This document shows, one piece after another, positions 9,116 to 18,459 of a DNA stretch of 64,000 bases (its first letter is position 1; each line of letters begins with the position of its first letter). The position numbers were made by a program, and so were the translations under genes. The DNA is from Lachnospiraceae bacterium (lineage in GTDB: Bacteria > Bacillota > Clostridia > Lachnospirales > Lachnospiraceae). The notes beneath the pieces are model-generated. The model ran no database searches. It had not been told where the DNA came from and worked only from the letters and a program-made list of their open reading frames with translations. The stretch is from positions 186,001 through 250,000 of the forward strand of contig QXWW01000001.1 of NCBI GenBank assembly GCA_009911185.1. Reading direction: 5' to 3'.

Positions 9116-9880
9116 ATGCAGCTACGACTGGACAAATATCTTGCCGATATGGGAGCAGGAACCCGCAGTGAGGCAAAGCAGTACATACGCAGAAAACAGG
9201 TGACAGTAAACGGGCTTTTTCCAAAGGGACCAGAACAGAAAGTAATCCCTGGAAAAGACCAGATTGTGTTTCAGGGAAAGCCGCTTTTATATCTGGAGTA
9301 TGAATATTTTATGCTGAACAAGCCGAAACATTGTGTCAGTGCAGTGACAGACCGGCGTTATAAAACGGTCATAGATTTGATAACGGAGAGTAACCGTAAG
9401 GATTTGTTTCCGGTAGGCAGACTGGACATTGACACCGAGGGTCTTATGCTTATCACCAATGACGGTGATTTAGCCCATCAACTTTTGGCGCCTGTAAAAC
9501 ATGTGCCTAAGACTTACTATGCCAGAGTGGAGGGCAGAGTAACCATAGAGGATGTGCAGGAGTTTGCAAAGGGGTTGGATATTGGGGAGAAAAAGCCTGT
9601 GCTTCCGGCAGAACTGCGGATTCTTGCTACCGATGGCGGTACTTCTTTGACAGAACAGAGTTCTGAAATTGAATTGACCATTATGGAAGGGAAATTCCAT
9701 CAGGTGAAACGAATGTTTGAAGCGGTAGGAAAGCATGTCACGTATTTGAAACGGATTTCTATGGGAGGGTTAACGCTGGATCATGCTTTACTTCCGGGAG
9801 AGTACAGAAAGCTGACAGAAGCGGAGATAAATTTGTTAAAAAACCAACGGAAGGCAGCGGACGGAAAGGAGAAGCTATGA
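9116..9880 (+). CDS. rsuA: 16S rRNA pseudouridine(516) synthase-type enzyme
   Basis: This RsuA/RluB-family enzyme isomerises a uridine of rRNA to pseudouridine. An S4 RNA-binding domain lies at residues 1-50 (LRLDKYLADMGAGTRSEAK), followed by the catalytic domain with GRLDIDTEGLMLITNDG, in which the first Asp is the catalytic residue. FHQVKRMFEAVGKHVTYLKR is the family's C-terminal motif. The 254-residue length fits RsuA more than RluB. The last codons overlap the DegV gene by four bases (ATGA). Confidence 0.9.
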   Translation: MQLRLDKYLADMGAGTRSEAKQYIRRKQVTVNGLFPKGPEQKVIPGKDQIVFQGKPLLYLEYEYFMLNKPKHCVSAVTDRRYKTVIDLITESNRKDLFPVGRLDIDTEGLMLITNDGDLAHQLLAPVKHVPKTYYARVEGRVTIEDVQEFAKGLDIGEKKPVLPAELRILATDGGTSLTEQSSEIELTIMEGKFHQVKRMFEAVGKHVTYLKRISMGGLTLDHALLPGEYRKLTEAEINLLKNQRKAADGKEKL

Positions 9881-10764
9881 GAAAAATTGGAGTGATAACG
9901 GATAGTCACAGCGGGATAACACAGAAAGAGGCAAAAGAACTGGGAATTTTAGTGCTTCCGATGCCGTTTTACTTTGATGAAGCGTGTTATTATGAGAATA
10001 TTACCCTGTCCAGAGAGGAATTCTTTGAGAAATTGGATTCTGGGAGGAAGGTTTCTACTTCACAGCCCTCTCCGGCAGATGTGATGCATATATGGGAGGA
10101 AGGGCTGAAACAATTTGAACAGATTGTTTACATACCTATCAGCAGCGGACTCAGTGGTTCCTGTGCATCAGCAGCAGGGCTCGCCCAGGAGGAACCATAC
10201 AAAGGCAAAGTGTTTGTGGTGGATAACGGCAGAGTATCCACACCGTTGCACCGTTCGGTGTTAGATGCGCTGGAATTGATCGACGAGGGTTATTCCCCGC
10301 AGGAGATCAAAGAGATCCTGGAAGAAGCGAGAGATAAAATGGTCATTTATGTGGGTGTGGAAACATTGGTGCATTTGAAAAATGGCGGGAGGATTTCTCC
10401 TGCTGCAGCCGCACTGGGAACCGTTCTTAATATTAAGCCCGTGTTGAAATTTGATGTGGGAACGTTAGATACGTTTAAAAAATGCCGGGGATTTGCCAAC
10501 GCCAGGAAAGTTATGATTGAAGCCATGCGCCACGATTTGGAGACTACATTTTTGGAATGGTATGAAAAAGGGGAGGTATATCTGCTGGCGGCTTCCAGCT
10601 CTGCAAAAGAGGTGACAAAGGAGTGGACCGCAGAGATTGCCGACGCGTTTCCAGGCATGGAGGTAATGTGCGATGATTTATCACTGGGCGTTTCCTGCCA
10701 TATCGGACAGGGCGGATTGGGGATTGGCTGCAGCTGCCGTCCCAGAAGGAGACGGTCATGTTAG
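9877..10764 (+). CDS. DegV family fatty-acid-binding protein
   Basis: DegV (FakB-like) proteins bind a fatty acid and present it to a FakA kinase for phospholipid synthesis. The 295-residue protein shows the usual order: IGVITDSHSGI at the start, STSQPSPADV, YIPISSGLSGS for head-group binding, and ETLVHLKNGGRIS in the second domain. The C-terminus, after SCHIGQGGLGIGCS, is an unusual Cys/Arg-rich tail (CRPRRRRSC) that overlaps the start of the next gene, so the true end could be affected by a small slip. No fakA gene is adjacent. Confidence 0.9.
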   Translation: MRKIGVITDSHSGITQKEAKELGILVLPMPFYFDEACYYENITLSREEFFEKLDSGRKVSTSQPSPADVMHIWEEGLKQFEQIVYIPISSGLSGSCASAAGLAQEEPYKGKVFVVDNGRVSTPLHRSVLDALELIDEGYSPQEIKEILEEARDKMVIYVGVETLVHLKNGGRISPAAAALGTVLNIKPVLKFDVGTLDTFKKCRGFANARKVMIEAMRHDLETTFLEWYEKGEVYLLAASSSAKEVTKEWTAEIADAFPGMEVMCDDLSLGVSCHIGQGGLGIGCSCRPRRRRSC

Positions 10765-11423
10765 AAAATATACAATCTGTTATTTTTGACCTGGATGGAA
10801 CTCTGGTGGATTCTATGTGGCTATGGCATGACATTGACGTGGAGTTTTTGGAGAAGCGGGGGCTTGCCCTGCCGGAAACGTACCAGCATGATATTGAAGG
10901 CATGAGTTTTACGGAAACTGCCATTTACACCAGAGATTTGTTTCAGCTGGATGAGAGTGTGGAAGAATTAAAATCCATCTGGAATCAGATGGCGATTGAA
11001 AAGTATACATATGAAGTGAATTTTAAACCTGGCGCCATGGAATTTTTGGCTCATTGCAGGCAGCGGGGGATTTCCCTGGGAATTGCCACCAGCAATTCCA
11101 GAGAACTGGTGGAGGCAGTGTCGCTGGCCCTTCATTTGGGAGACTTTATTCAGGAAGTAGTGACCGCCTGCGAGGTGGAGCGCGGCAAGCCGGCGCCGGA
11201 CGTCTATCTGGAAGCGGCAAGGAGGCTTAGCGCAAATCCGCAATACTGTCTGGTATTTGAGGATGTTCCTATGGGTATCCGTGCGGGGAAAAGCGCGGGA
11301 ATGCGGGTGTGTGCGGTGGAAGATCCTTTTTCTTCACAGCAGGTCCAGGAAAAACGAAGGCTGGCGGATTATTATATTTCAAATTATCATCAGGTACTGG
11401 ACTGTACCTATGAAATCTTGTAG
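10758..11423 (+). CDS. HAD family hydrolase, beta-phosphoglucomutase-like
   Basis: A 221-residue haloacid-dehalogenase phosphatase of subfamily IA. Motif I is FDLDGTLVDSM, motif II IATSNS, motif III has the lysine in ERGKPAPDVY, and motif IV is FEDVPMGIRAGKSAG. The helical cap at residues 20-85 is of the beta-phosphoglucomutase/GS1-like type. It should dephosphorylate a sugar phosphate or nucleotide; the exact substrate cannot be read from sequence. It starts within the end of the DegV gene after AGAAGGAG. Confidence 0.85.
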   Translation: MLENIQSVIFDLDGTLVDSMWLWHDIDVEFLEKRGLALPETYQHDIEGMSFTETAIYTRDLFQLDESVEELKSIWNQMAIEKYTYEVNFKPGAMEFLAHCRQRGISLGIATSNSRELVEAVSLALHLGDFIQEVVTACEVERGKPAPDVYLEAARRLSANPQYCLVFEDVPMGIRAGKSAGMRVCAVEDPFSSQQVQEKRRLADYYISNYHQVLDCTYEIL

Positions 11424-11433
11424 GAGAATGTAT

Positions 11434-13404
11434 ATGGAAGGAACATTTTTGCCAGTCTGCCGGGAGGATATGCAGGCTCGCGGGATTAAACAATTTGATT
11501 TTGTGTATGTCATCGGGGATGCCTATGTGGATCATCCCTCTTTTGGACACGCTATTATCAGCCGGCTTCTGGAGGCGCACGGATATTCTGTGGGAATCAT
11601 TTCTCAGCCGGATTGGAAACGAAAAGAAAGTATTTCGATTTATGGCGAGCCGCGGCTTGCCTTTTTAGTCAGCGGCGGAAACATGGATTCTATGGTAAAC
11701 CATTACAGCGTTTCAAAACGTCTGCGGGAGAAGGATTCTTTCTCACCGGGGGGAATTATGGGACGGCGGCCAGATTATGCCACGGTAGTGTATGGGAACC
11801 TGATCCGGCAGACGTATAAAAAGGTTCCGATTTTGATTGGCGGCGTGGAGGCCAGCCTGCGCCGGCTGGCACATTACGATTACTGGAGCAATAAGGTGAA
11901 GCGTTCCATTTTACTGGACAGCGGCGCAGATATTCTTATGTACGGCATGGGGGAACACAGCGTCGTTGAGCTTGCAGAAGCCTTAGACAGTGGATTGGCG
12001 GTAAAGGACATTACTTTTGTGCCAGGGACGGTCTATAAGACCCGCAAAAAGGAAGATATTTACGACGCCCTGTTTCTTCCAGAATTTGAGCGTGTGAAAG
12101 AGGACAAGCATGCATATGCCAGAAGCTTTTATCTGCAGTACAGCAATACCGATCCTTTTGGTGGCAAAAGATTGGCGGAAGCCTATCCGAACGAGATTTA
12201 TGTGGTGCAGAACCCTCCGTCAAAACCTCTGAGCCAGGAGGAAATGGATGATGTGTATGCCCTCCCATATATGCGTACCTATCATCCCGCCTATGAGGAA
12301 TGGGGAGGCGTACCTGCCATTTCAGAGGTGAAATTCAGTCTTACCAGCAGCCGGGGATGCTTTGGTGGCTGCAGCTTTTGTGCCCTGACCTTCCATCAGG
12401 GGCGGATGATCCAGTCCAGAAGCCATGATTCTATTGTGGAGGAGGCCAGACTTCTGACAAGAGAACCAGGTTTTAAGGGATATATTCATGATGTGGGCGG
12501 TCCGACGGCTAATTTCCGTTTTCCTTCCTGTGAGAAGCAGCTGACAGATGGCGTATGTTCACGGAAACAATGTTTATTTCCAGAACCCTGCAGGAATTTA
12601 AAGGCAGATCATAAAGATTACGTGACATTACTGCAGAAACTGCGGAATCTTCCGGGAGTAAAAAAAGTGTTCATCCGTTCCGGCATCCGATTTGACTATC
12701 TGCTGGCAGACAAGGACCGGAGCTTTTTGCGGGAATTGTGCCAGTATCATGTCAGCGGTCAGCTTAAAGTGGCTCCTGAACATATTTCAGATAAAGTTCT
12801 GGAGAAAATGGGAAAACCCAAAGCGGCCATTTACCATCAATTTGTCAAAGAATATGAGAACATGAACGTAAGACTTGGTAAGAAACAGTATCTGGTGCCC
12901 TATCTGATGTCCTCTCATCCAGGGTCCTCTCTTAAGGAAGCTGTGGAGCTTGCAGAATTTTTACGTGACCTTGGATATATGCCGGAGCAGGTACAGGATT
13001 TCTATCCTACGCCATCCACGATCTCTACCTGTATGTATTATACTGGGTTAGACCCTCGTACTATGGAGCCAGTATATGTGGCAAAAAACCCGCATGAGAA
13101 AGCGATGCAGCGGGCATTGATCCAATACCGTGATCCCAGGAATTATGATCTGGTAAAAGAGGCGCTGCAGAAGGCTGGACGTACAGACTTGATTGGGTTT
13201 GAGCAACATTGCCTGATTCCTCCCAGGAAAATCAGCGGTGTACAGAATCATTCTGCGGGCTCTGCAAATGCCGGCGGCAGAAAAATAAGCCAGACCAGCA
13301 AGCGTTTCCCGGCCAGTACAAATACTGGTAACAAGAAACAAAACAGAAGCAAGAAAAATAAAAGCCATAAGGCGATTCGAAATGCGCACAAGAGGAAAGG
13401 ATAA
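11434..13404 (+). CDS. YgiQ family radical SAM protein
   Basis: The 656-residue protein belongs to the YgiQ (UPF0313) radical SAM family, whose substrate is unknown. It begins with a Rossmann-like N-terminal region (FDFVYVIGDAYVDHPSFGHA) and carries the cluster motif SSRGCFGGCSFCALT at about residue 310, then the DUF3362 region. The C-terminal 60 residues are very basic (Lys/Arg/Asn-rich), suggesting RNA or ribosome contact. Of several in-frame ATGs, 11434 lies seven bases from GGAG and beyond the HAD stop, so it is chosen over 11428 and the longer 11257 frame. Confidence 0.9.
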   Translation: MEGTFLPVCREDMQARGIKQFDFVYVIGDAYVDHPSFGHAIISRLLEAHGYSVGIISQPDWKRKESISIYGEPRLAFLVSGGNMDSMVNHYSVSKRLREKDSFSPGGIMGRRPDYATVVYGNLIRQTYKKVPILIGGVEASLRRLAHYDYWSNKVKRSILLDSGADILMYGMGEHSVVELAEALDSGLAVKDITFVPGTVYKTRKKEDIYDALFLPEFERVKEDKHAYARSFYLQYSNTDPFGGKRLAEAYPNEIYVVQNPPSKPLSQEEMDDVYALPYMRTYHPAYEEWGGVPAISEVKFSLTSSRGCFGGCSFCALTFHQGRMIQSRSHDSIVEEARLLTREPGFKGYIHDVGGPTANFRFPSCEKQLTDGVCSRKQCLFPEPCRNLKADHKDYVTLLQKLRNLPGVKKVFIRSGIRFDYLLADKDRSFLRELCQYHVSGQLKVAPEHISDKVLEKMGKPKAAIYHQFVKEYENMNVRLGKKQYLVPYLMSSHPGSSLKEAVELAEFLRDLGYMPEQVQDFYPTPSTISTCMYYTGLDPRTMEPVYVAKNPHEKAMQRALIQYRDPRNYDLVKEALQKAGRTDLIGFEQHCLIPPRKISGVQNHSAGSANAGGRKISQTSKRFPASTNTGNKKQNRSKKNKSHKAIRNAHKRKG

Positions 13405-14682
13405 ATGGATGAATTAGCTGAAAAAATGATGTTAGAAGCATATGAGAGAATCATGGAATATGAGAGCCGGGATTCTTATAAGAAATTAAAAGAACTCACT
13501 GAGGAAGGCCGGGAAACATTGAGAAGATACTATGAAAATTACCGGGACAAAGCACAATATTTTCAGGATAAAGCAGAAAAAAATACCGATCATGAGAGAT
13601 ATGCCGCAGGCGGCAATATTCACAGAGGGGTATTATGCCCTGGAATTATGGAAGCGTTGGTGGTTGGAAATGCTAAGAGGGGACGTTTTTCTAAAAAAGC
13701 TGTCGCATCTGGTTACATTTATGGCTATGATAAAGCGGACCGCTTAATTTGGGCGGATATGACAGAGGGGAAAATACGGGACAGGGAACATATATTCTGG
13801 GAAGGCTCTTCGGTACAAGTGGGCGTGAAATTTGTCGGCAAAGAGTTGGAGCTGGAAGAAATAGCCCAGGCAACATACGATCCGCAGGGAAGGCTCTCAA
13901 GCTATTTGTACGGCAGTCTATATGAGGGAAAGGTATCAACGGCAGTCATTGAACGGTACAGATATGAAGGAAACAAGGCATATGTTACATTTATAAATTC
14001 TGATGTACCTGATTCTGATATTTCAGCGTTGTTCTGTGTTGGCAGCATTCCTCAGGCGGCGGATGAAAATAAATATCAGGATATCTTTTCTGATTACATT
14101 TATGGAGAGCACATTGTACTCTATCTGGACGATACTGGCAGGGTAACCAAATATACAAGATGTACGGATGAGTACCCGGACGATTTAGAAGAACATGTGC
14201 CAAAATATAAGCTTACGGTATGCGGGCAAAATATCTCTGACACAACGGAATGGAAGTTTTCCAGCCAGGAGGCTTGTCAAGAGAGAAAGAGCTGCAGGGA
14301 GTTTTTAAAATGTTTAAAAACACAGGCAGGCCGGAAAAAGAAACTGTGGAAATTGGCAGAGGCATTTGAGAACATGTGCCGGATGCCTGGCGGCGCTGAG
14401 GAAGAGATGCTGCTGTTTGAAACGGGGATTTTTGATTTTACTGGAGAACCGCTGTTTTATTTTTCTCTGGTGCGTCAGTTTCCCAATCACGAAGGTGAAT
14501 ATATGCAACTGCATTTAGACGTGATGTTTCTGCCAGACCAGAAAAACAGGAATTTGTGCGAATGTTTCTGGGAGGAAGAGTCAGAGGAAGCTTTTTTTGA
14601 TTATGTCAGAAAATCAGAAACTTTTTTGCTGCTGAAAGATGAGACGGCGCAAAAGGTCCGTATCTATTTGGAGGAGACATAA
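13405..14682 (+). CDS. Protein of unknown function with YD/RHS-like repeat fragments
   Basis: I do not recognise this 425-residue protein. It starts on the base after the ygiQ stop, with AGGAAAGGA in the ygiQ end, so translation is probably coupled. Residues 1-65 are charged and helical. The centre (about 85-260) is beta-rich and contains three short Y/D-x-x-GR motifs reminiscent of RHS/YD repeats (YDKADRLIWA, YDPQGRLSSY, LDDTGRVTKY). The C-terminal 130 residues look like a separate alpha/beta domain ending in acidic helices. No signal peptide or membrane segment is visible. Coding is well supported by frame length and ribosome site; function is open. Confidence 0.7.
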   Translation: MDELAEKMMLEAYERIMEYESRDSYKKLKELTEEGRETLRRYYENYRDKAQYFQDKAEKNTDHERYAAGGNIHRGVLCPGIMEALVVGNAKRGRFSKKAVASGYIYGYDKADRLIWADMTEGKIRDREHIFWEGSSVQVGVKFVGKELELEEIAQATYDPQGRLSSYLYGSLYEGKVSTAVIERYRYEGNKAYVTFINSDVPDSDISALFCVGSIPQAADENKYQDIFSDYIYGEHIVLYLDDTGRVTKYTRCTDEYPDDLEEHVPKYKLTVCGQNISDTTEWKFSSQEACQERKSCREFLKCLKTQAGRKKKLWKLAEAFENMCRMPGGAEEEMLLFETGIFDFTGEPLFYFSLVRQFPNHEGEYMQLHLDVMFLPDQKNRNLCECFWEEESEEAFFDYVRKSETFLLLKDETAQKVRIYLEET

Positions 14683-14750
14683 CAAGACAGAATCTTGCTT
14701 TGTGATTTATATGATATTTTACCGTAACAGATAACATCAGGAGGGAACCT

Positions 14751-15824
14751 ATGCAAAGTTTTCAGATTAATAAAAATGAAGCCGGACAGCGGTTCGATAA
14801 ATATTTGAAGAAGCTTCTTTCCCAGGCTCCAGGAAGTTTCATTTATAAAATGCTCCGCAAAAAAAATATTACCCTGAATGGCAAAAAAGCAGACGGTTCG
14901 GAAAAACTTGCTATCGGGGATGAAATAAAGATGTTCTTAGGAGAAGATACGTTTGAAAAATTTGTCTCTCCCGTGTGGAAAGCTTCCGATCCGCGCGCCA
15001 TTGATCAGCAGGCAGTCCGTCGCTATCCCTACACGCATCTGGATATTGTTTATGAGGACGAAGATATTCTGATTATCAATAAACCTTCCGGTATGTTGTC
15101 TCAGAAAGCTGAGCCGCAGGATGTCTCAGCCAATGAATTTATCATAGGTTATCTCTTAAAGACACATGCTCTTATGCCAGAAGATCTTGCCACCTTCCGT
15201 CCTTCTGTCTGCAACCGTTTGGACCGTAACACTTCTGGGCTTCTGATTGCAGGCAAAAGCTTAAAAGGGTTACAGGAGATGTCCAGGCAGTTAAACGACC
15301 GTTCTCTGAAAAAATATTACTGCTGCCTGGTAAAAGGAGCGGTTATGAAACCTGAGAGTTTCGAGGGATGGCTGAAAAAAAGCGCAGCTGGCAATCGGGT
15401 GCAGATCTTTCACTCAGAAGTGGCTTCGGGAAAATTTATCAGAACAGGATACCGGCTGGTGTCCTGGTATACTCCGGAAAAATCAGGCAGGACGGCAAAC
15501 GTGATTCTGCGGGAATTAGATCCGTCACAACTATGTCCGGAAATGGAAATTTATACAATGCTGGAAGTACACCTTATCACGGGACGCGCGCATCAGATCC
15601 GCGCCCATTTGGCGGCTTTGGGACACCCTCTTGTGGGAGACCGAAAATATGGGGACCAGCGGGTCAACCAATGGTTTTCGCAAAATTTCCAGATTCATTC
15701 TCAGATGCTTCATGCCTGGCGGATGGTTCTGGAAGACGGCAGGGAGCTGACCGCTCCTTTGGGCAAGGATTTTCAGGCGGCGCTGGGCAGCAGGGAGGAA
15801 ATATTATCAGATACGAAACGTTGA
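14751..15824 (+). CDS. RluA family pseudouridine synthase
   Basis: This enzyme converts uridines of 23S rRNA (or tRNA) to pseudouridine. The 357-residue protein has an S4-like N-terminus (QRFDKYLKKLLSQAPGSFIYKMLRKKNITLNGKK in part), then the RluA catalytic motif CNRLDRNTSGLLIAGKS with the catalytic Asp, and the C-terminal motif ITGRAHQIRAHLAALGHPL. The layout matches the RluC-type group. The target site is not deducible. It has an AGGAGGG ribosome site, and its stop codon lies inside the recU -35 box. Confidence 0.9.
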   Translation: MQSFQINKNEAGQRFDKYLKKLLSQAPGSFIYKMLRKKNITLNGKKADGSEKLAIGDEIKMFLGEDTFEKFVSPVWKASDPRAIDQQAVRRYPYTHLDIVYEDEDILIINKPSGMLSQKAEPQDVSANEFIIGYLLKTHALMPEDLATFRPSVCNRLDRNTSGLLIAGKSLKGLQEMSRQLNDRSLKKYYCCLVKGAVMKPESFEGWLKKSAAGNRVQIFHSEVASGKFIRTGYRLVSWYTPEKSGRTANVILRELDPSQLCPEMEIYTMLEVHLITGRAHQIRAHLAALGHPLVGDRKYGDQRVNQWFSQNFQIHSQMLHAWRMVLEDGRELTAPLGKDFQAALGSREEILSDTKR

Positions 15825-15849
15825 AAGAATATAATTTCTCTGTTATAAT
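15821..15849 (+). promoter_or_regulatory. Sigma-A promoter for recU
   Basis: TTGAAA (15821-15826) and TATAAT (15844-15849) are separated by 17 bases, one mismatch from the full consensus. The -35 box overlaps the stop codon of the upstream pseudouridine synthase, and transcription would start about 20 bases before recU. Confidence 0.75.
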
Positions 15850-15877
15850 GAAGGATATGCCTGAGAGGAAGTGAAGT

Positions 15878-16408
15878 ATGGCAACATGGAATTCAAGGGG
15901 GCTTAGAGGATCAACCCTGGAAGAATTTATAAATCTTACCAATGAAAAATATGCGGAGCATGGACTTGCCCTGATTCAAAAGGTGCCAACGCCCATTACG
16001 CCGATTAATATAGATAAAGAGAACCATCACATTACGCTCGCTTATTTTGATCAGAAGAGTACGGTGGATTATATTGGTGCAGTACAGGGGATTCCCGTGT
16101 GCTTTGACGCCAAGGAATGTCATACGGATACATTTCCCCTTCAGAATATACATTCCCATCAGGTACAGTTTATGGAAATGTTTGAAGGACAGCAAGGGAT
16201 TGCGTTTCTGCTGATCTTTTATTCTCATCGGAATGAAACGTATTATCTGCGTTTTAAAAAATTGATGGAATTTTGGAATCGTGCAAAGGAGGGGGGAAGG
16301 AAGAGCTTCCGCTATGAAGAACTGGAACCAGGATATTTCCTTTCTTCAAAAGGCGGCGTCCTCGTCCCCTATCTGGACGCTGTGCAGAAAGATTTAGATA
16401 ACCGATAA
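15878..16408 (+). CDS. recU: RecU Holliday junction resolvase
   Basis: RecU cuts four-way DNA junctions during recombination and chromosome segregation in Firmicutes. The 176-residue protein shows the family features: an N-terminal NSRGLRGSTLEEFINLTNEKY DNA-binding stretch in part, IQKVPTPITP, and the nuclease core VDYIGAVQGI...FDAKEC with the metal-binding Asp and the ExK-like Glu. It is slightly shorter than B. subtilis RecU. In many Firmicutes recU pairs with ponA; here it stands alone upstream of the histidine operon. Confidence 0.88.
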   Translation: MATWNSRGLRGSTLEEFINLTNEKYAEHGLALIQKVPTPITPINIDKENHHITLAYFDQKSTVDYIGAVQGIPVCFDAKECHTDTFPLQNIHSHQVQFMEMFEGQQGIAFLLIFYSHRNETYYLRFKKLMEFWNRAKEGGRKSFRYEELEPGYFLSSKGGVLVPYLDAVQKDLDNR

Positions 16409-16421
16409 CGAAAATTATTGG

Positions 16422-16450
16422 TTGACAATTCAGTGTTTGTCCGCTATAAT
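16422..16450 (+). promoter_or_regulatory. Consensus sigma-A promoter of the histidine operon
   Basis: TTGACA (16422-16427), a 17-base spacer and TATAAT (16445-16450) form a perfect consensus promoter. The transcribed leader to the hisZ start is about 120 bases. I looked for a T-box (AGGGUGGNACCGCG) and a terminator in it and found neither, so regulation by a T-box is not supported. Confidence 0.88.
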
Positions 16451-16576
16451 GTGGATAATTTATTTGATTAACATGGTAGCACGCTAAAGTGTTTGCGGAA
16501 AAATGGAGAAGAAAAGTATATGTTCTTATTACGAACGATCTGTTTGGACTGAGAAGGAAACAGAATGGAGGAAAAT

Positions 16577-17764
16577 ATGAAACGAAAGTTATTACATACA
16601 CCGGAGGGAGTTCGGGATATCTATAACATGGAATGCGCGAGAAAGCATGTTCTGCAGAAAAATTTACAAAGTTTATTGAAGAAATACGGATATCATGCCA
16701 TTGAGACGCCGACTTTTGAATTTTTTGACATTTTCAGCCGAGAGATTGGAACGACTCCCTCCAGAGATTTGTATAAATTTTTTGACCGTGAGGGCAATAC
16801 CCTGGTGCTCCGTCCTGATATGACTCCTTCCATTGCCAGGTGCGTGGCAAAATATTATGGGGACGAAGAATTTCCGGTGCGTCTCTCTTATATGGGCAAC
16901 ACGTTTATCAATAATAACAGTTATCAGGGAAGATTGAAAGAAAATACTCAGCTTGGCGCAGAATTGGTAGGAGATAATTCCGTGGCGGCAGACGCGGAAA
17001 TTCTTGCACTTGTGGTAAATGCCCTGAAAACTGCCGGATTGAAGGAATTTCAAGTAGGCGTAGGGCATGTGGATTTCTTTCGTGGACTGGTCGGCGCGGC
17101 AGAGCTGGAAGAGGACATGGAGCAGGAACTGATAGAACTGATTTCCAATCAGAATTTTTTCGGAGTGGAAGAATTGGTAGATGCGCTTCATCTGTCATCT
17201 GAATTAAAGGAGCTTTTCTCGATGCTGGGAACACTTTGTATGACAGACGATATGTTAAAGAGAGCAAAAGAACTGGCGGCAGGCTTTCCAGTGATATTAA
17301 AGGCTTTGCAGCGGTTGGAAGCATTGATGCAGATTCTTTCCTGTTATGAAGTCGAGAAATATATCTCGATTGAGCCAGGAATGCTCAGCGCTTATCATTA
17401 TTATACAGGCATCATATTTTCCGGATACACATTTGGGACTGGTGAGCCAATTGTCAAGGGCGGACGTTATGACAATCTGATGGATTATTTCGGCAAACCT
17501 GCGCCTTCCATTGGTTTCGCGGTGGTGATTGACCAGCTTCTTGCGGCTTTGTCCAGGCAGAAAATCGAGATTCCAGTAGAAAACAGGCAGATTTTGATTG
17601 TATATACAGAAGAAAAACAGACGGAAGCCATCAAAAAAGCAATGTCTCTGCGTGGTCAGGAAGAAGGAGTCTCTCTTGCAGCCTGGAAACACAATAAAAC
17701 AGAAGAAGACTACCAGGACTATGCAGAACGAATGCATATGCAGGAAGTTCTTTTTCTTCGCTAA
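16577..17764 (+). CDS. hisZ: ATP phosphoribosyltransferase regulatory subunit
   Basis: HisZ is a catalytically inactive histidyl-tRNA synthetase relative that binds short-form HisG and gives it activity and histidine feedback. The protein opens with LLHTPEGVRDIYNMEC and has class II synthetase motif 2-like sequence (LRPDMTPSIARCVA) and GGRYDNL. It lacks the anticodon-binding domain of a true HisS. GGAGG sits five bases before ATG 16577, better than the in-frame ATG at 16565. The adjacent short hisG confirms the assignment. Confidence 0.93.
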   Translation: MKRKLLHTPEGVRDIYNMECARKHVLQKNLQSLLKKYGYHAIETPTFEFFDIFSREIGTTPSRDLYKFFDREGNTLVLRPDMTPSIARCVAKYYGDEEFPVRLSYMGNTFINNNSYQGRLKENTQLGAELVGDNSVAADAEILALVVNALKTAGLKEFQVGVGHVDFFRGLVGAAELEEDMEQELIELISNQNFFGVEELVDALHLSSELKELFSMLGTLCMTDDMLKRAKELAAGFPVILKALQRLEALMQILSCYEVEKYISIEPGMLSAYHYYTGIIFSGYTFGTGEPIVKGGRYDNLMDYFGKPAPSIGFAVVIDQLLAALSRQKIEIPVENRQILIVYTEEKQTEAIKKAMSLRGQEEGVSLAAWKHNKTEEDYQDYAERMHMQEVLFLR

Positions 17765-17797
17765 AAAGAAGAATGTGTAAACAAATGGAGGAACAAT

Positions 17798-18439
17798 ATG
17801 AGATATTTGACGTTTGCTCTGGGGAAGGGACGCCTGGCAAAGCAAACTCTGGCAACCTTTGAAAAAATAGGGATTACCTGCCAGGAGATGAAGGACAAAG
17901 ACACCCGGAAGCTGATTTTTGTAAATGAAGAATTAAAATTAAAATTTTTTCTTGCCAAAGGACCGGATGTGCCGACGTATGTAGAATATGGCGCGGCTGA
18001 TATCGGGGTGGTAGGAAAAGATACGATCCTGGAAGAAGCGCGTAATATTTATGAAGTGCTGGATCTGGGTTTTGGTTCATGCAGGATGTGCGTCTGCGGT
18101 CCCCAAGAAGCTAAGGAATTGCTGCAACATCATGAGCTGATTCGGGTGGCCACGAAATATCCCCGGATTGCCAAGGATTATTTTTATAATAAAAAACACC
18201 AGACAGTGGAGATTATCAAACTGAATGGTTCCATTGAGCTTGCCCCCATTGTGGGACTGTCTGAGGTAATTGTAGATATTGTGGAGACAGGATCTACCTT
18301 GCGGGAAAACGGATTGGGCGTACTGGAAGAAGTCTGCCCGCTTTCGGCACGGATGGTGGTGAACCAGGTCAGCATGAAAATGGAAAATGAAAGGATCACA
18401 AAATTAATTCGCGATTTAAAAGAAGTCCTTTCAGACTGA
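17798..18439 (+). CDS. hisG: ATP phosphoribosyltransferase, short form
   Basis: HisG condenses ATP with PRPP, the first and regulated step of histidine synthesis. At 213 residues it is the short form that lacks the C-terminal regulatory domain and depends on HisZ, encoded just upstream. Family motifs are visible: [21 protein letters not shown], and the PRPP-binding [12 protein letters not shown] near residue 165. It has a GGAGGA ribosome site and is followed after 20 bases by hisD. Confidence 0.96.
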   Translation: MRYLTFALGKGRLAKQTLATFEKIGITCQEMKDKDTRKLIFVNEELKLKFFLAKGPDVPTYVEYGAADIGVVGKDTILEEARNIYEVLDLGFGSCRMCVCGPQEAKELLQHHELIRVATKYPRIAKDYFYNKKHQTVEIIKLNGSIELAPIVGLSEVIVDIVETGSTLRENGLGVLEEVCPLSARMVVNQVSMKMENERITKLIRDLKEVLSD

Positions 18440-18459
18440 AAATACGAGGTGAAAGTTAT

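Noticed and set aside
10700-10764. Frameshift at the end of the DegV gene
   Set aside because: The Cys/Arg-rich tail is odd, but the frame ends naturally over the next gene's start and the HIGQGGLGIG core is intact, so a shift is not proven.
16451-16576. Possible T-box or histidine attenuator in the hisZ leader
   Set aside because: No T-box sequence, no terminator and no His-rich leader peptide are visible; TGGTAGCACGC is only loosely like the T-box core.
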